Origin: Selaginella moellendorffii
Taxonomy: Eukaryota; Streptophyta; Lycopodiopsida; Selaginellales; Selaginellaceae
Assembly: GCF_000143415.4 (NCBI RefSeq)
Contig: NW_003314288.1
Coordinates: 1,134,239-1,198,238 of the forward strand
Length of the DNA stretch: 64,000 nucleotides
Direction: 5' to 3'
Of this stretch, positions 32,880 through 44,511 are shown piece after piece; position 1 is the first letter of the stretch, and every line of letters starts with the position of its first letter. A program made the position numbers and the translations under genes. The notes beneath the pieces were generated by a model that searched no databases, was not told the DNA's origin, and saw only the letters and a list, made by a program, of their open reading frames with translations.

Positions 32880-35800
32880 ACTTGGTGTTAAACTACCAAG
32901 AAACAGAGTGCAATATCAACAGAGATGCCCAAGAGAAATCCTGCATTGATGGTGCAAGAGTCGAGTTGACAGCTTATGGCGATGGTATGAGGATAAATTT
33001 ACTCTGTCGAATCAAGAGTGCACTCAACCCAGTAGGTGGCAACAATAGCATTTGCTTTTGAATGGCCCTAGGTGGCATTTGAGTTGTTGTACATTGCTTT
33101 GGAGCTAAGTCTAGAGTGTCGACGCATCTTGGTGAAGGTGTAGGCGTAGAGTGAGTGAAAGGGAAAGAGCAAGAAAAAAAAAGAAGCTCCTTAGCCCCTC
33201 CAAATTATCTAAGTCACTCTGCCTTACTATGTTAGCCCTAAACTTTGTCCTCTTGCCTTTATTTTCTTTTATATGCAAATGTATTGTGGAAATTTTTTTT
33301 TCCTTGTTGGCCTACTAATCTCTGTGCATTAATCCTTATTCTTAAAGTATTTTTCCCTTTGTTTTTTTTTTTTTTTCATTGCCTTAAGAAATTTTTTTTA
33401 GGGCATACCAACAAGATTTCGAGGGAAGGCCTGCTCCAAAGAAATAAGTATTTATCCAATGTATCCCTTGATTTCTTTTTTGAAAACTTTCCCAAGGGAC
33501 ATATATTTTCCCTCTATTCTAAATGAACAGATCTTTGTCTAAGCTTCTCAAGAAAAATTACTCTTTCTTTCCAATTCCACTGATCTAACTCTATAAGAAG
33601 ATAGAAAAACTTGGAAATAAGTTCCTAAATGATCTTAATATCCCTTCCATCTATTTTGAAAGCCAATTTTACATGATCTCATAATTAAAGAACCAATATA
33701 CCTTTCTGTGGTTTTACAAAGTTTGATGTTATTTTGTAGAATGTTTCTAGACTCCTATCCTTCATTCAGTTAGCCACCCTATCTATGCACTTAAGTAGCT
33801 TATCACAATGAATCCCTACGAAGGTTTCATCCACGAGCTTATCCATAGTTTGTACTCTAAGATATAAATAATATTTATGCTTATATTTTCATGATACTAC
33901 CTTAAACAGTTGAAATTTACTATTGCATTATTAAATAAAAAAAAAAGCTTTGTGGCTTATGTGACAATTGAAGAACTGCCTTTTTTGCGCTCTTTAAACA
34001 CTAAGCTACTTCGCAAAAAAACTCCTTCGTTTAGTGTTGTCTAGGCTCAAAATCTTTGAAATCACTAAAGAGATCTACTTGTGATTCCTAGTATTAGGCA
34101 CATTTGGAATTTACAAATGATTTTCTTTTAGTTGTTTTCAAGCCAAAGAGTGATAGCTTATCCCACTATGATTACCAAAAGTGAATAAGGCTTTATCTAT
34201 CTGTACTCACATTCTCGCCCCTACTTGCAAAACAATGACAAACAAATAGATACAAGAATGCAAAAGAAGAAGATGAGAATAGAATAGAACTCAGCCTCGA
34301 GTGAAGATAAAAGGCGTGAGTAAGAATAAACATATGTCACTCTCTCAACTTTACTTTGCATAAACAATCATAAGCGGGAGAAAAGATGGTTAATCAATAC
34401 AAATACATACAATAATGAGTGGGGGTTGTTTTCCAGCACGTTTAAGTGCTACTTATATACTATATAATTTTATAACAGTTCTTAATTACTTTTCACCTAG
34501 GTCGGGTTTTTCTTCTTTGGATGCCTAAACTTAGGCATAACTCCATTTTGCCTAAGCTTCCTTCTACTGCTTTGGCTGGGAAGATATACAAGATAAAACA
34601 TTTCAGCACCTTTTGAAATAGAAGACTTACATTGTATAACCTTCCCATTTCTAGTGAGTTATGTATGCCGCTCTAATGTTGACATTGGTGGCATAGCAAT
34701 ATCAACAACAACATTTGAGGAAGTCTTTAGCTTGAAATTTTCTTTGTCTAGACTTTCAATCTCTTCTTTCAAAAAATTACAGCTATGCTCAACTAGCCAC
34801 TCCTCTAGCATGAAATTTGGCTTTGAGATAATTGAGCTGTGGATCCAGTTTGTATAAATAACATCAGCTCTATAACAGTAAATCCAACTTGATTAGCAGC
34901 CTCTCACCTTTAGATTTCAATAGCCCTATAAATATAGTACTACTAAAGAATTTGAACCTAAGTGCACAAATACAAGACATTGACTTCGACTCCCAATCAT
35001 TTTTGAGCAACATGTATTGCTCTTGGCATTGACTCTTTAAATTGCTCAAGCGATATAAGAAATTGGCTCACGAGCAATAATCTTCTCAACCTTTGGTATT
35101 GGATTTACTTCTGTAACAATTATCACCTCCTCCACTCCATGTTCCTTATTTCTTCTCTAATGTTGTGAAACAAAATAGTAGTAAAAGGACAATGCCAATG
35201 GCATTATTAATGTCTAACATGGTGGATGAAGTTTTTGTTGAAACTCTTATAGAATCAAATTATAAACCACTCGAGGACATAATAATAGCCCATATGAAGC
35301 ATCAATAGATATTTAATGGGCCCAACATCACTCCTTTTAGCTCTTACCATTTAGAGTTTAACTACCCAACCCAAGACTTATATTGGCAAATTTTACTTCC
35401 TGTGCAGTTAAAGTTTTTGATGATTGCTCAAAAGATCTAATGAGGTCGAAGAGCATAACTTCATAAAGGGATACTTTTCCTCTCCTTACTTTCCTTTTTT
35501 ATTGTTGAGAAGAATGGATTTTTCTACTTGATTACCCTTATTGCAACATACATTCTCTAGATTAACTTATCTTAGCTTTAGTTTGAATCTTTTGCAAAGG
35601 AAGCTCTCTCCTATAACACTCTTAGAGAAAACAATTGAAGACTCTAAATCAAATTTCAAGTAGAATTCTCTCATCTTCTCCCTGCTTGAGCACTTAGGTA
35701 AAACTTTAGGACAATCAATTACACAATTAATATAGGTGGCTCTTTAAGATTTTTATAAATCTCTAGATTCTAAATAGTTGTATATTTTATTAAAATAACT

Positions 35801-36180
35801 AACTTATATTTTGCAAAAACATAGCTAATTAAAGCTTACAATACAAAAGAATATCTTTATTCTTTTTTGTCAATTTTGGTATCAAAAGAGTTGGGCTCTC
35901 GGGAGAGCTATGGCTCTTAGCTTCTATTCATGAGAGCGTGCATTTGCAAGGAAATATAGTGGATTATAAACAACCAAAGAAAATGACTTAAAAGATAATT
36001 CATGAGGTTTCAATATAAAGGGAAATATGAATAAAAGTGTATATTTTTTCCAATCGATTAAAGGTCTTAGAATATTTAGTGTTAAACATCCTTAAGGTTA
36101 AATAGTATTAGGCTAGATGATCTACTAGGAAGTCTAACCTAGGATTTAAGAGCTTACATTAAAGTGTTGGTGCTTGGATT
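32880..36180. other. Long AT-rich intergenic region
   Basis: Short open frames (33245-33526, 34654-34857) are low-complexity and unsupported. No transposon domain or RNA gene was recognised. Confidence 0.4.
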
Positions 36181-36299
36181 GAATGATAATCTCTATCTTT
36201 TGTCATTTCTATTCATATACTAGTATTATATACATACACAAACTATCAACTGGTAAATATGGAGATTGTATAGCACTAGTTGGAGTGGTGGTGATAGGA

Positions 36300-36468
36300 T
36301 GTATACATATACATATGTACATACATACATATATATATATATATATACATATACACATACATATATATACATATATATATATACATACATATATATATAT
36401 ATACATACATATATATATATATATACATACATATATATATATATACATACATATATATATATACATAC

Positions 36469-36505
<37 letters not shown>

Positions 36506-36511
36506 CATACA
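36300..36511. repeat. TA / TATACATACA microsatellite
   Basis: About 210 bp of (TA)n mixed with TACATACATA units. The frames it opens on both strands encode only Tyr/Ile/His repeats and are artefacts of the repeat. Confidence 0.95.
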
Positions 36512-37779
36512 AATAAATTACAAATGTATAATCAGTGTATATTATTACCTTTATTCATCTGAAAAACTTGAAGTGAACATATCTTATCATTTATGAAAAT
36601 ACATATAACAATAGTATCTTTTAATTTTAACCAATAAGTTACATTCTAAAATACATTTATAAATTGATATTGGGTTTTGAAAGGACCAAATTTTATTTTT
36701 ACTATTAATATTCAATATTAAAAATGACATAACAAGTTTTCTAATAATATATCATATTCTAGTATTTTTCCCTTATGCCAAAATAAGAAGGTTACCACTA
36801 TTTTAATTATTGTATTTAATATTTTAAAACTAATCTTGGGTTATAGTTGCAATTTTTAATTACTATACCATTGACTAACACTATAGCTATAAATTAATAA
36901 TATCTATAAATTTATTATTATAATTTGCAACTAGTATCAAGTAAGTTAGAAATTTACTATATAGCTTACAAAGCTAATAAGTTTTATTTAAGTATTTTAG
37001 ATTTATAATAATTTTCAGAAAAATAAATAATTAGTTCTTGAGGTAATTATAGTACTTAAATAATGTAAAATGTTATATTATTTTTGCATAAATTAAATGC
37101 TCTTCAAATAAGTTTTATATTTTGTTAATTGTTTTCAAGTAATATAAATGATGTATTAAAAATTACCAAGAATAGTAAACTTACCAGTAAAATATTAATT
37201 AATTCATGATGTATCAATAAATTTTCATTACTTTTTCTGTTTTGTTAAATTTGCAACAGAAGAAATAAAAACATTATTATAATTCTACATAGAAAACTGG
37301 TTATTTTTATCATAGTTTATGAAAATTTGAGTGTAAAGAAATATATAAATAAAATAAATAACATATAATTTCCATCATTGATCCAAATAATAAAATTATA
37401 CTAATGCCCACATATGGTTCAATTTGGTGAAAAGTTTAAAATATAATTATTATGTTTGACAATAAATCCAATAAATGTATCTTAATCAAAACAGAAAAAC
37501 CTTTTACATCTATTTCCTATTATTTTAAATAAGATTCATTTAGATGAACTTTTACTTTTAACCTTTTATACTTGATTGTCTACAACAATATTATATATGA
37601 AAAGCTAACGTTATCACTCACTCACCAAAATGTGATAATCCAAAACCAAAATTAATATGGTATATACTTGCTTAATTGCGAAATCAAATCTCATGGTGGC
37701 ACGGTTTACTTGTTAAATCGCAGAATGGCATCAGCAACTTTCACCGTGATCCACCAAGATTTTTTCTTCATAGATTTCT
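36512..37779. other. Very AT-rich spacer
   Basis: No coding signal; composition is well above 70% A+T by eye, unlike the gene-bearing flanks. Confidence 0.5.
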
Positions 37780-38125
37780 CGCCATGTTCTTTATGATCTT
37801 CCTCTTACTGCATAAAGTTTCATGCTCGGATCCTGATCGATCCAGTGCAACTTTCGCGTGGTGTTCACGTAGAGTATCCACTGCTGAGCAATGACTAACT
37901 GTCCAAGCCATATTAACCATCGACGCCTTCGTCTTCAGCGGTTTGCTCAGTCCAGCCGATCCCAGCTGGAGCACACTGGAGCACTTCTGGGGCGAGCGTC
38001 ACTCTAGGTGACTACGCCACACTCTTTCGCCCAGCTTGCCTTGTGAAGCGCAGACTCATCCCTCCTCACACATCCTCGAACCTCCAGTTTGTATACGTAT
38101 TTTCCACGGAGTGTATGCCCAACGT
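37780..38125 (+). pseudogene. Germin-like relic
   Basis: Translated pieces show a signal-peptide-like FMIFLLLHKVSCSDPD, then LTIDAFVFSGLLSPADPSW and a damaged cupin motif (IPPHTSSNLQFVYV) in shifted frames. Several stops and deletions. Older than the other copies in the window. Confidence 0.65.
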
Positions 38126-38283
38126 CATTGACCACAGACATTTGAAATTAGTAATACCATGTCAGCGGGATGACAATGTCTTACCGCAATCTTCTCCAAT
38201 GTTGTGGCGTAAGAAAATCAAGTACAAATAGGAGGGCTTATATTGTTTCATCTGAGTTGGTCTTAGCTCATCTCGTGTTCTTG

Positions 38284-38652
38284 ATGGCTTCTTCGACATC
38301 GCTGTTGGCTGTTGCTTGGCTGGTTTCCATGGTTGCAGGCCAAGAGCTACATCACTGCACCGAGGACAGGAACGTTGCCTACTACACCGGAGAGATCGAC
38401 TTCTCCACCCCATACGCCACCAATCAGAATCGTCTCCTCGACATCCTCAATGACACGGGCAGGGACTCTTTCATCTACACCAGCGTTGGAAGCGCTCCAC
38501 ACATCGGTTACGGTCGTGCTAAGTGCAATGGCAACTGCGGTAATCGTCTCGTTAAGGCCAGAAACACCATAAAAAACGCCGTTTCACGGGCTCTGGGTGC
38601 TTGCCTCTGCACCGATGCTTGCTACTTGCGCTACGAGAATTACAGTTTCTAG
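38284..38652 (+). CDS. Small secreted DUF26/Gnk2-like protein
   Basis: 122 residues from the ATG at 38284, chosen because it starts a clean signal peptide (MASSTSLLAVAWLVSMVAGQ). The mature part resembles one DUF26 (Gnk2, stress-antifungal) domain: N-terminal Cys, NRLLDILNDT helix, IGYGRAKCNGNC, and the terminal CYLRYENYSF box typical of this fold. Six cysteines are at 25, 81, 85, 107, 109 and 113. The C81-x3-C85 spacing differs from the usual CX8CX2C. In seed plants single-domain members such as ginkbilobin bind mannose and inhibit fungi; a similar role is only inferred. No transmembrane or kinase part follows. It lies alone between germin relics and a converging PPR gene. Confidence 0.75.
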   Translation: MASSTSLLAVAWLVSMVAGQELHHCTEDRNVAYYTGEIDFSTPYATNQNRLLDILNDTGRDSFIYTSVGSAPHIGYGRAKCNGNCGNRLVKARNTIKNAVSRALGACLCTDACYLRYENYSF

Positions 38653-38787
38653 ACAAAATACTGCAGTGTCAAACCGATAAAACCGATAAAAGTAAGAAAC
38701 TGTCAAGCCAAGAAGCATGAGACCGACCGATGTACGAAGAAACAGCTACTTCATGAGTTTTTGTGGAAGATTGATCTAATATTAGAA

Positions 38788-41700
38788 TTAAGATACACTG
38801 TTCTTGCAGAGATTAGAGAGCAAGACATAGAGCGAGCCTTCACTTGGATCCAGCTCAAATGCACGAGCCGCAACTCCTCCAACCTCCCAGGAGCTCTTGC
38901 ATGATCCCACCAAGATCATCCACGCCAGAGAGTCCGGGTGAAACGGCATGCCGCGAATCAGCTCTCGAGCCTCATCTTCTCGCCCCGCTCGACACAAGAG
39001 ATCGGTGACACACTTGTAGTGTTCCATCGTCGCCCGGATGCCATGCTCCGCCACCAGAAACACAAAGCAGCTCAGTCCCTCCGCTACGAGCCCGCCATGG
39101 CTGTACGCGAGCAACACACACACCGTTGTGACATCGTCGGCCTTGATCCCGTGTTGCTGCATTTCCTGAAAGATCTGCAAAGTTTGCTGTGGGGGAGCAT
39201 TCCGGGCATAGGCTGTGATGAGCGTGTTCCAAGTGATTGTGTTCTTCACCGCCATCTTTTCGAAGAAGCCCCTCGCTCGATCCAGTCGACCACACTTGCT
39301 GTACATGTTTATCACGGCTGATCCCACCACGACATCGCAATCGAGGCCCTCGTCCGCAGCACAGCGATGGATTGTCTCCCCATCTCGTAGCGATGGAATC
39401 CCTGCGCATGCATCCACTGCGGTGGCAAAGGTGATCTCTTCCGCTCTCACGCCCTCCAGATCCATTTCCCGGAACAAGCACAGAGCTTCTTTGCTATGCC
39501 CGTTCTGGGTGTACGCGGAGATCATCGAGTTCCACGAGAAAACACCCTTCACTGGCATTTGATCGAAAAGGTTTCTCGCATCACCGCATTTTTCGTTGCT
39601 TCCATATGCCGAAATCATGGAATTCCAGGAGATCGCGTCCCAGGAGGGCATCCTTTCAAACGCTTGTCTCGCGGAGTGGATATGCCCAGTCGCGGCATAT
39701 GCTCGAAGCAAGGCATTCCACGACGCGGAGCTTCTTCCCGGACATTGACCAAAGACGAGCTTTGCGGAGGATGGGTCCTCACCGGCCTGGAACTGGATCA
39801 ACATATTCCAGCTCATGGAGTTGTGCTGTGGCATTCGATTGAAAACGAGGTGGGTTTCGGGGCAAGAGGACGCGAGCAGCGCATTCCACGACACCACATT
39901 CCTCTCGGGCATCTCATCAAACACTGCTCTTGCGTTCCTCGAATCGCCGCGCTGTGCAAACGCAGTGATCATCGTGTTCCAGGATACGACATTCTTGTGG
40001 ATCATCCTTCCAAACAACTCTCTCGCGGCATCAAGATCTCCAGTTGCGGCAATCACCGCGTTCTTCGCAGTGACATCCACCTCCGGCATTCGATCCAAAA
40101 ACTCCATCCCTCGCTCAACATGACCATTGTCGAGGAGGACTTGGAGCATCGAATTCCACGCAAAGAGGTCGTGCTGAGGCATTCTCTCGAAAGATTCCAG
40201 CGCATCAGAAAGATTCGCCGCGGCACCGTAGCCAACCACAAGCCCCGACCACGAAATCACGTCCCTCTGTAGCATCTCGTCAAACGAGCTCCTTGATTCC
40301 AGGATATCCCCAGCGCGAGAATATGCTTGGATCAAGAGATTCCATGGCACCGTGGACCACTGTGGGAACCTGTGTAGCAAGAGCTTTGCACCCTCGAGAT
40401 TATCATCCTGGGTATATGCCTGGAGCATGGACGTCCAAGATACCACGTTGCGTTGCCTCATGGCGTGGAAGATTCCCTCCGCGGCTGACACGTTTCCACA
40501 CTGGGTATATGCCTGGACCATAGCGTTCCAGGGGAGAATATCCCACTGTGGCATCTTGTCAAGTGTGTGCTGCGCGAGTTCTACATTGCCACTCGCGATG
40601 CACGCTTGGATCGTTGAGTTCCAACTCACGAGATCTCTTTGTGGCATCTGGGCGAAGAATGTGTGATCCACTCCAACGCCAATCACTGTGTTGAGCGAGA
40701 TGATGTTCCACTGGGGCATCTTATGAAAGAGCGGCCAAGGATCACAGCAACATTGGATGAATCCCGCAAGTAGGCAATTCCATGAGAATAGATTGTGCTG
40801 CGACAATCGATCAAAGATGTTCTTGGCGGATTTGACGTCGCCTTGCTGTGCCCTTGCCCGGATCATTGCATTGCAAGCGATGGTGCTACTCGACTGGGAC
40901 GGCATCACATCGAAGAGTGCCATCGCGGCATCCAGATCGCCATTGTGGATGCATCCCAGGATGATCGCACTCCAGCAAGAATCGTCCCATTCCGGCATTC
41001 GCCCGAAGGCCTCTCTCGCGTCATCCAGGCGGCCTTGATCATTTGCCAGGGATTGGATCAGGCCTGTCCAGGAGATGATATCGTGCTGTGGCATCTGATC
41101 GAAGAGCTCGAGCGCGATTTCTAGATGCCCGTGCTGCGAGAAAGCGAGGCTCATCACATTCCAAGAAGCGGTTGTGAAAGCCGGCATCGCAGCAAAGGTC
41201 CGCGCTACCTCCTCCAAATCTCCTCTTTGGGCATTTGCTGATAGCAAGGCAGTCCAGGAGACTATATCCCTGTTGTTCATCTCATAAAACATTGCTATAG
41301 CGAGATCAATTTTTCCAGCGTTGGTGTATGCTTGGATCATTGTGTTCCAGGAAACCGTGTCTGGATCGGGCATCAAATCGAAGAGATTTCCAGCTTCTTC
41401 CAGATCCCCGTGATGGGCAAGTGCCGAGATCATCGTATTCCAGGACACGACACTGCGATGCGGCATTGTATCGAAGAAAAACCTCGCGCTGTGTGTGTCC
41501 TTGCTCTGGACGAACGCCGCGAGCATGATATTCCAGGAGAAGACGTTCTTGTGAGAGATCTCCGAGAAGGCGGCCATGGCGTCGGCCACGCTTCCACAGG
41601 CGCCATACATTTGGACGAGGAGATTGCCGAGAAATGTGCCTCGATCGAGAGCTCCCCCGGCCCTGGCGATCTGGGAATGGACGCGCTTCGCCGCCACCAG

Positions 41701-41808
41701 GCATCTCGCGCTCGCGCATTGGCGCACCAGGGAGCGGTAGCCCTGCGCGCCATCGCTGCTGGCCTCTGTGCTGATCCATCGCCTAGCGCATCGATTCCTA
41801 GGGAGCAT
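38788..41808 (-). CDS. PPR protein, about 1006 residues
   Basis: Intronless frame. I place the start at MLPRNRCARRWISTEASS (41808), because that gives an Arg-rich, Ser-containing N-terminus like a mitochondrial presequence. The frame is open from 42000, but the extra 64 residues overlap the divergent neighbour's coding region. Repeats run almost end to end (FSWNIMLAAFVQSKDTHSARFFFDTM and similar), mostly short S/L-like units of about 31 residues, followed by a longer PLS block (NTLITAYARNAPPQQTLQIFQEM) and a partial E motif ending LYVLLSNLCKNSVS. No DYW domain. Predicted organellar RNA-binding factor. One repeat near 40670-40760 is shortened. Confidence 0.88.
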   Translation of the reverse strand: MLPRNRCARRWISTEASSDGAQGYRSLVRQCASARCLVAAKRVHSQIARAGGALDRGTFLGNLLVQMYGACGSVADAMAAFSEISHKNVFSWNIMLAAFVQSKDTHSARFFFDTMPHRSVVSWNTMISALAHHGDLEEAGNLFDLMPDPDTVSWNTMIQAYTNAGKIDLAIAMFYEMNNRDIVSWTALLSANAQRGDLEEVARTFAAMPAFTTASWNVMSLAFSQHGHLEIALELFDQMPQHDIISWTGLIQSLANDQGRLDDAREAFGRMPEWDDSCWSAIILGCIHNGDLDAAMALFDVMPSQSSSTIACNAMIRARAQQGDVKSAKNIFDRLSQHNLFSWNCLLAGFIQCCCDPWPLFHKMPQWNIISLNTVIGVGVDHTFFAQMPQRDLVSWNSTIQACIASGNVELAQHTLDKMPQWDILPWNAMVQAYTQCGNVSAAEGIFHAMRQRNVVSWTSMLQAYTQDDNLEGAKLLLHRFPQWSTVPWNLLIQAYSRAGDILESRSSFDEMLQRDVISWSGLVVGYGAAANLSDALESFERMPQHDLFAWNSMLQVLLDNGHVERGMEFLDRMPEVDVTAKNAVIAATGDLDAARELFGRMIHKNVVSWNTMITAFAQRGDSRNARAVFDEMPERNVVSWNALLASSCPETHLVFNRMPQHNSMSWNMLIQFQAGEDPSSAKLVFGQCPGRSSASWNALLRAYAATGHIHSARQAFERMPSWDAISWNSMISAYGSNEKCGDARNLFDQMPVKGVFSWNSMISAYTQNGHSKEALCLFREMDLEGVRAEEITFATAVDACAGIPSLRDGETIHRCAADEGLDCDVVVGSAVINMYSKCGRLDRARGFFEKMAVKNTITWNTLITAYARNAPPQQTLQIFQEMQQHGIKADDVTTVCVLLAYSHGGLVAEGLSCFVFLVAEHGIRATMEHYKCVTDLLCRAGREDEARELIRGMPFHPDSLAWMILVGSCKSSWEVGGVAARAFELDPSEGSLYVLLSNLCKNSVS

Positions 41809-41871
41809 CCAAAGGCATGGCGAGCATTCTTCTTGGGCTCTTAGGGTTCTTTCATTCCCTATGGATTTTCC

Positions 41872-44493
41872 ATGGTCCCAATGCGTCGATGCCTTGGATC
41901 GGCAATGCAGCGGCAGGCGCTCCAGATGCTGGACCTCAATCGGATTGATCTTTCCGGGTTGCGGCTCAATCGCGACACCAGTGTGTGGCTCCTCCGGCAA
42001 TGCGACAACCTAGAGCAAGGTAGACGGATCCATTCCGAGCTCGCAAGAACAGGGATAGATTCGGAGACGCTGCTGGGAAATACGCTCGTCCAGATGTATG
42101 GCAAGTGTGGGAACTTGGCAGAAGCTCGAGCAGCGTTCGATGGAATCGCGGAGAAGAATGTCTTCTCCTGGAGCATCATCATCGGGCTGTATTCTCGTCA
42201 CAGGCTCTCGAGAGAGGCGATCGAGCTGTTCCACGCGATGGATGTGAGGCCGAATTGCGTGACTTTCATCAACACTTTGGGAGCTTGCTCCAGCGCCGAG
42301 TTTCTAGAGACTGGAAAGAAGATCCACGCCCAGATCGTCGCGGGAGAGGTGGAACTCGAGCTAAATCTCGCGAATTCCTTGATCAGCATGTACAGCAATT
42401 GTGGAAGCTTGGTGGACGCAAAAAGATTCTTCGATGGGATGAATCGCAGGAATGTTGTCTCATGGAATTGTATCATCGCAGCATTTTCCGGGCACGGGCA
42501 TTACAGAGAGGCGGTGGACTTGTTCTACGAGATGGAGAAACAGGGATTCAAGCCTGACCGGGTAAGCTTTGTGTCGGTCTTTAGTGCTTGCTCCATTCTA
42601 GAGGATTTGTCCCAAGGCAGGAGAATTCACGCTCGGTTTTGTGATGGCAGGATGAAGCTGGATGTTTCAATCGGGAACACGCTCCTCAACATGTATGCCA
42701 GGTGTGGGAGCTTGGATGATGCAAGGTTGGTGTTTGATTCGATTACGTCCAGAAACATAGTCTCATGGACTTCGATGATCGCAGCGTACGCCCAGTTCGA
42801 TCGCTTTCACGATGCATACGAAGTGTTCCAGAAAATGGGAGTAGCACCGAATGAAGTTACGTTCATCACGATCCTCGGGGCCTGCGCTGAAGCCAGAGCT
42901 TTGAAGCAAGCCAGAGAGATCCACAGCCTGGTGCTAACGAGTGGGATCCTCGAGAAGCAGCAACTTACAGTGGGAAATGGCTTGATCAACACGTACGCGA
43001 AGTGTGGGAGCTTGAGCGACGCAAAAACGGTCTTTGAGAGCATGGCCACCGCGGAGAGGAACGTCGTGACTTGGACGAGCATCATCGCGGCTTGTGGACT
43101 CTGTGGACACCCGCGCGAAGCTCTGGCTTTGTTCCATCGCATGGAACTCGAAGGCATACCAGCGAACGAGATTACTTTCGGGACGGTTCTTTCGGCTTGC
43201 GCAGACTTGGGAAGCACAAGAGAAGCTCGGTATCTTCACGGGCTTATCGTCTCAGGTGGCTACGATCGAGACACAGTGGTCTGTAATGGACTGATCAACA
43301 TGTTCGGCAAATGCGGTATGCTGGAAGATGCAAGAGCCATTTTTGAGAGGATGAGAAGCAGGAATCTCGTCACTTGGACAGGAATGCTAGGAGCTTACAT
43401 CCAGCAGCAAGAAATCAGACAGGCAGTGTCGCTGTTCCAGCAGATGGAAGTGGAAGGAATCACTCCCAACATAGTTACGATGGTGAGCATCATAGTCGGA
43501 TGTTCTAGCAGCAACACTCTGGAGCTTGATCCGCTGGAAGCCGCAAAGTCGATCCATCGTTCCTGTATAGTCGGCACCGAGATGGAGGCTGACACTCTGG
43601 TGGGAACTGCCGTGGTCGACATGTACGTGAAGTCCGGGGACATGATCCAGGCGAGAGAAGCCTTCGAGAGAATCTCCTACAAGGACGTGATGGCTTGGAC
43701 TACAATGGTGGCGGCTTACGCTCAGGCTGGCTATGCCGACGAAGCGCTCAAGCTCTACGCGAGAATGGGACTGGAGGGTGTAGCTCCGGACGAGATCACT
43801 TTCGTCAACCTCTTGCACGCCTGCTCGAGAATGGGGGCGAAGAAAGAAGGCTGGACGATTCGCTCCCACATCCTCGAGCGTGGTCTTCCGAGCTCCAGAG
43901 TTTTGGGAAACGGGCTGGTTTGCTTCTACGGTGCGTGTGGAACTTGGCTCCAGGCGAAGATGGTCTTCGAGAACTTGGCAGAGCGAGACTCTGCGGCATG
44001 GAACGCTGCGATCGGTGTCTCCGGCCAGCACGGTTTCTACGACGAATCTCTCCGGCTGTTCGAGCGGATGGTGTTGGAAGGAATGGAGCCGGACGAGATC
44101 ACCTTCACCAACGTTCTCTTCTCGTGTAGCCACAGTGGAGAGATCGAGCGAGCCTGGCGGTGGTTTCTCGTGATGAGAGGCGATCACGGCATGGAACCCA
44201 ATGTGGAGCACTGGGGCTGCCTGGCGGATCTCTTTGGGCGATTGGGATGGATCGACGAGGCCGAGAGACTGGTGAGTTTCCTGCCAAGAACAAGAGCTTC
44301 CATCGCTTGGACGACCCTTCTCAGCGGCTGCAAAGTCCATGGCGATGTCTCCACTGCCGAGCGAGCGGCGGAGCGCGCCATGGCTGTGGATCCAAGCAAA
44401 TCCTCGCCGTACGTTCTCCTCTCGCATCTCTACCGCTGCGGGCATTTGAATTTGGCGGGAGAGTTTGTAAACGGGCGGCTGGGATGCGTTTAA
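41872..44493 (+). CDS. PPR protein, 873 residues
   Basis: Intronless PLS-class PPR gene divergent from the 41808 gene; only 63 bp separate the two start codons. The first ATG (41872) is used; ATGs at codons 4 and 12 are alternatives. Repeats alternate the usual forms: S-type NTLVQMYGKCGNLAEARAAF, P/L-type WSIIIGLYSRHRLSREAIELF, and IHAQI hinge segments. The C-terminus (WTTLLSGCKVHGDVSTAERAAERAMAVDPSKSSPYVLLSHLY) is an E-type motif with no E+ or DYW. The stop lies only 18 bp before the ATG of the DnaJ gene. Predicted organellar RNA-processing or editing-site recognition factor; target unknown. Confidence 0.92.
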   Translation: MVPMRRCLGSAMQRQALQMLDLNRIDLSGLRLNRDTSVWLLRQCDNLEQGRRIHSELARTGIDSETLLGNTLVQMYGKCGNLAEARAAFDGIAEKNVFSWSIIIGLYSRHRLSREAIELFHAMDVRPNCVTFINTLGACSSAEFLETGKKIHAQIVAGEVELELNLANSLISMYSNCGSLVDAKRFFDGMNRRNVVSWNCIIAAFSGHGHYREAVDLFYEMEKQGFKPDRVSFVSVFSACSILEDLSQGRRIHARFCDGRMKLDVSIGNTLLNMYARCGSLDDARLVFDSITSRNIVSWTSMIAAYAQFDRFHDAYEVFQKMGVAPNEVTFITILGACAEARALKQAREIHSLVLTSGILEKQQLTVGNGLINTYAKCGSLSDAKTVFESMATAERNVVTWTSIIAACGLCGHPREALALFHRMELEGIPANEITFGTVLSACADLGSTREARYLHGLIVSGGYDRDTVVCNGLINMFGKCGMLEDARAIFERMRSRNLVTWTGMLGAYIQQQEIRQAVSLFQQMEVEGITPNIVTMVSIIVGCSSSNTLELDPLEAAKSIHRSCIVGTEMEADTLVGTAVVDMYVKSGDMIQAREAFERISYKDVMAWTTMVAAYAQAGYADEALKLYARMGLEGVAPDEITFVNLLHACSRMGAKKEGWTIRSHILERGLPSSRVLGNGLVCFYGACGTWLQAKMVFENLAERDSAAWNAAIGVSGQHGFYDESLRLFERMVLEGMEPDEITFTNVLFSCSHSGEIERAWRWFLVMRGDHGMEPNVEHWGCLADLFGRLGWIDEAERLVSFLPRTRASIAWTTLLSGCKVHGDVSTAERAAERAMAVDPSKSSPYVLLSHLYRCGHLNLAGEFVNGRLGCV

Positions 44494-44511
44494 TCGTGGC
44501 TATAGGATGGA

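Noticed and set aside
36183-36596. Tyr/Ile/His-rich open frames of up to 137 codons on both strands
   Set aside because: They are translations of the TA/TACA microsatellite with no other coding signal.
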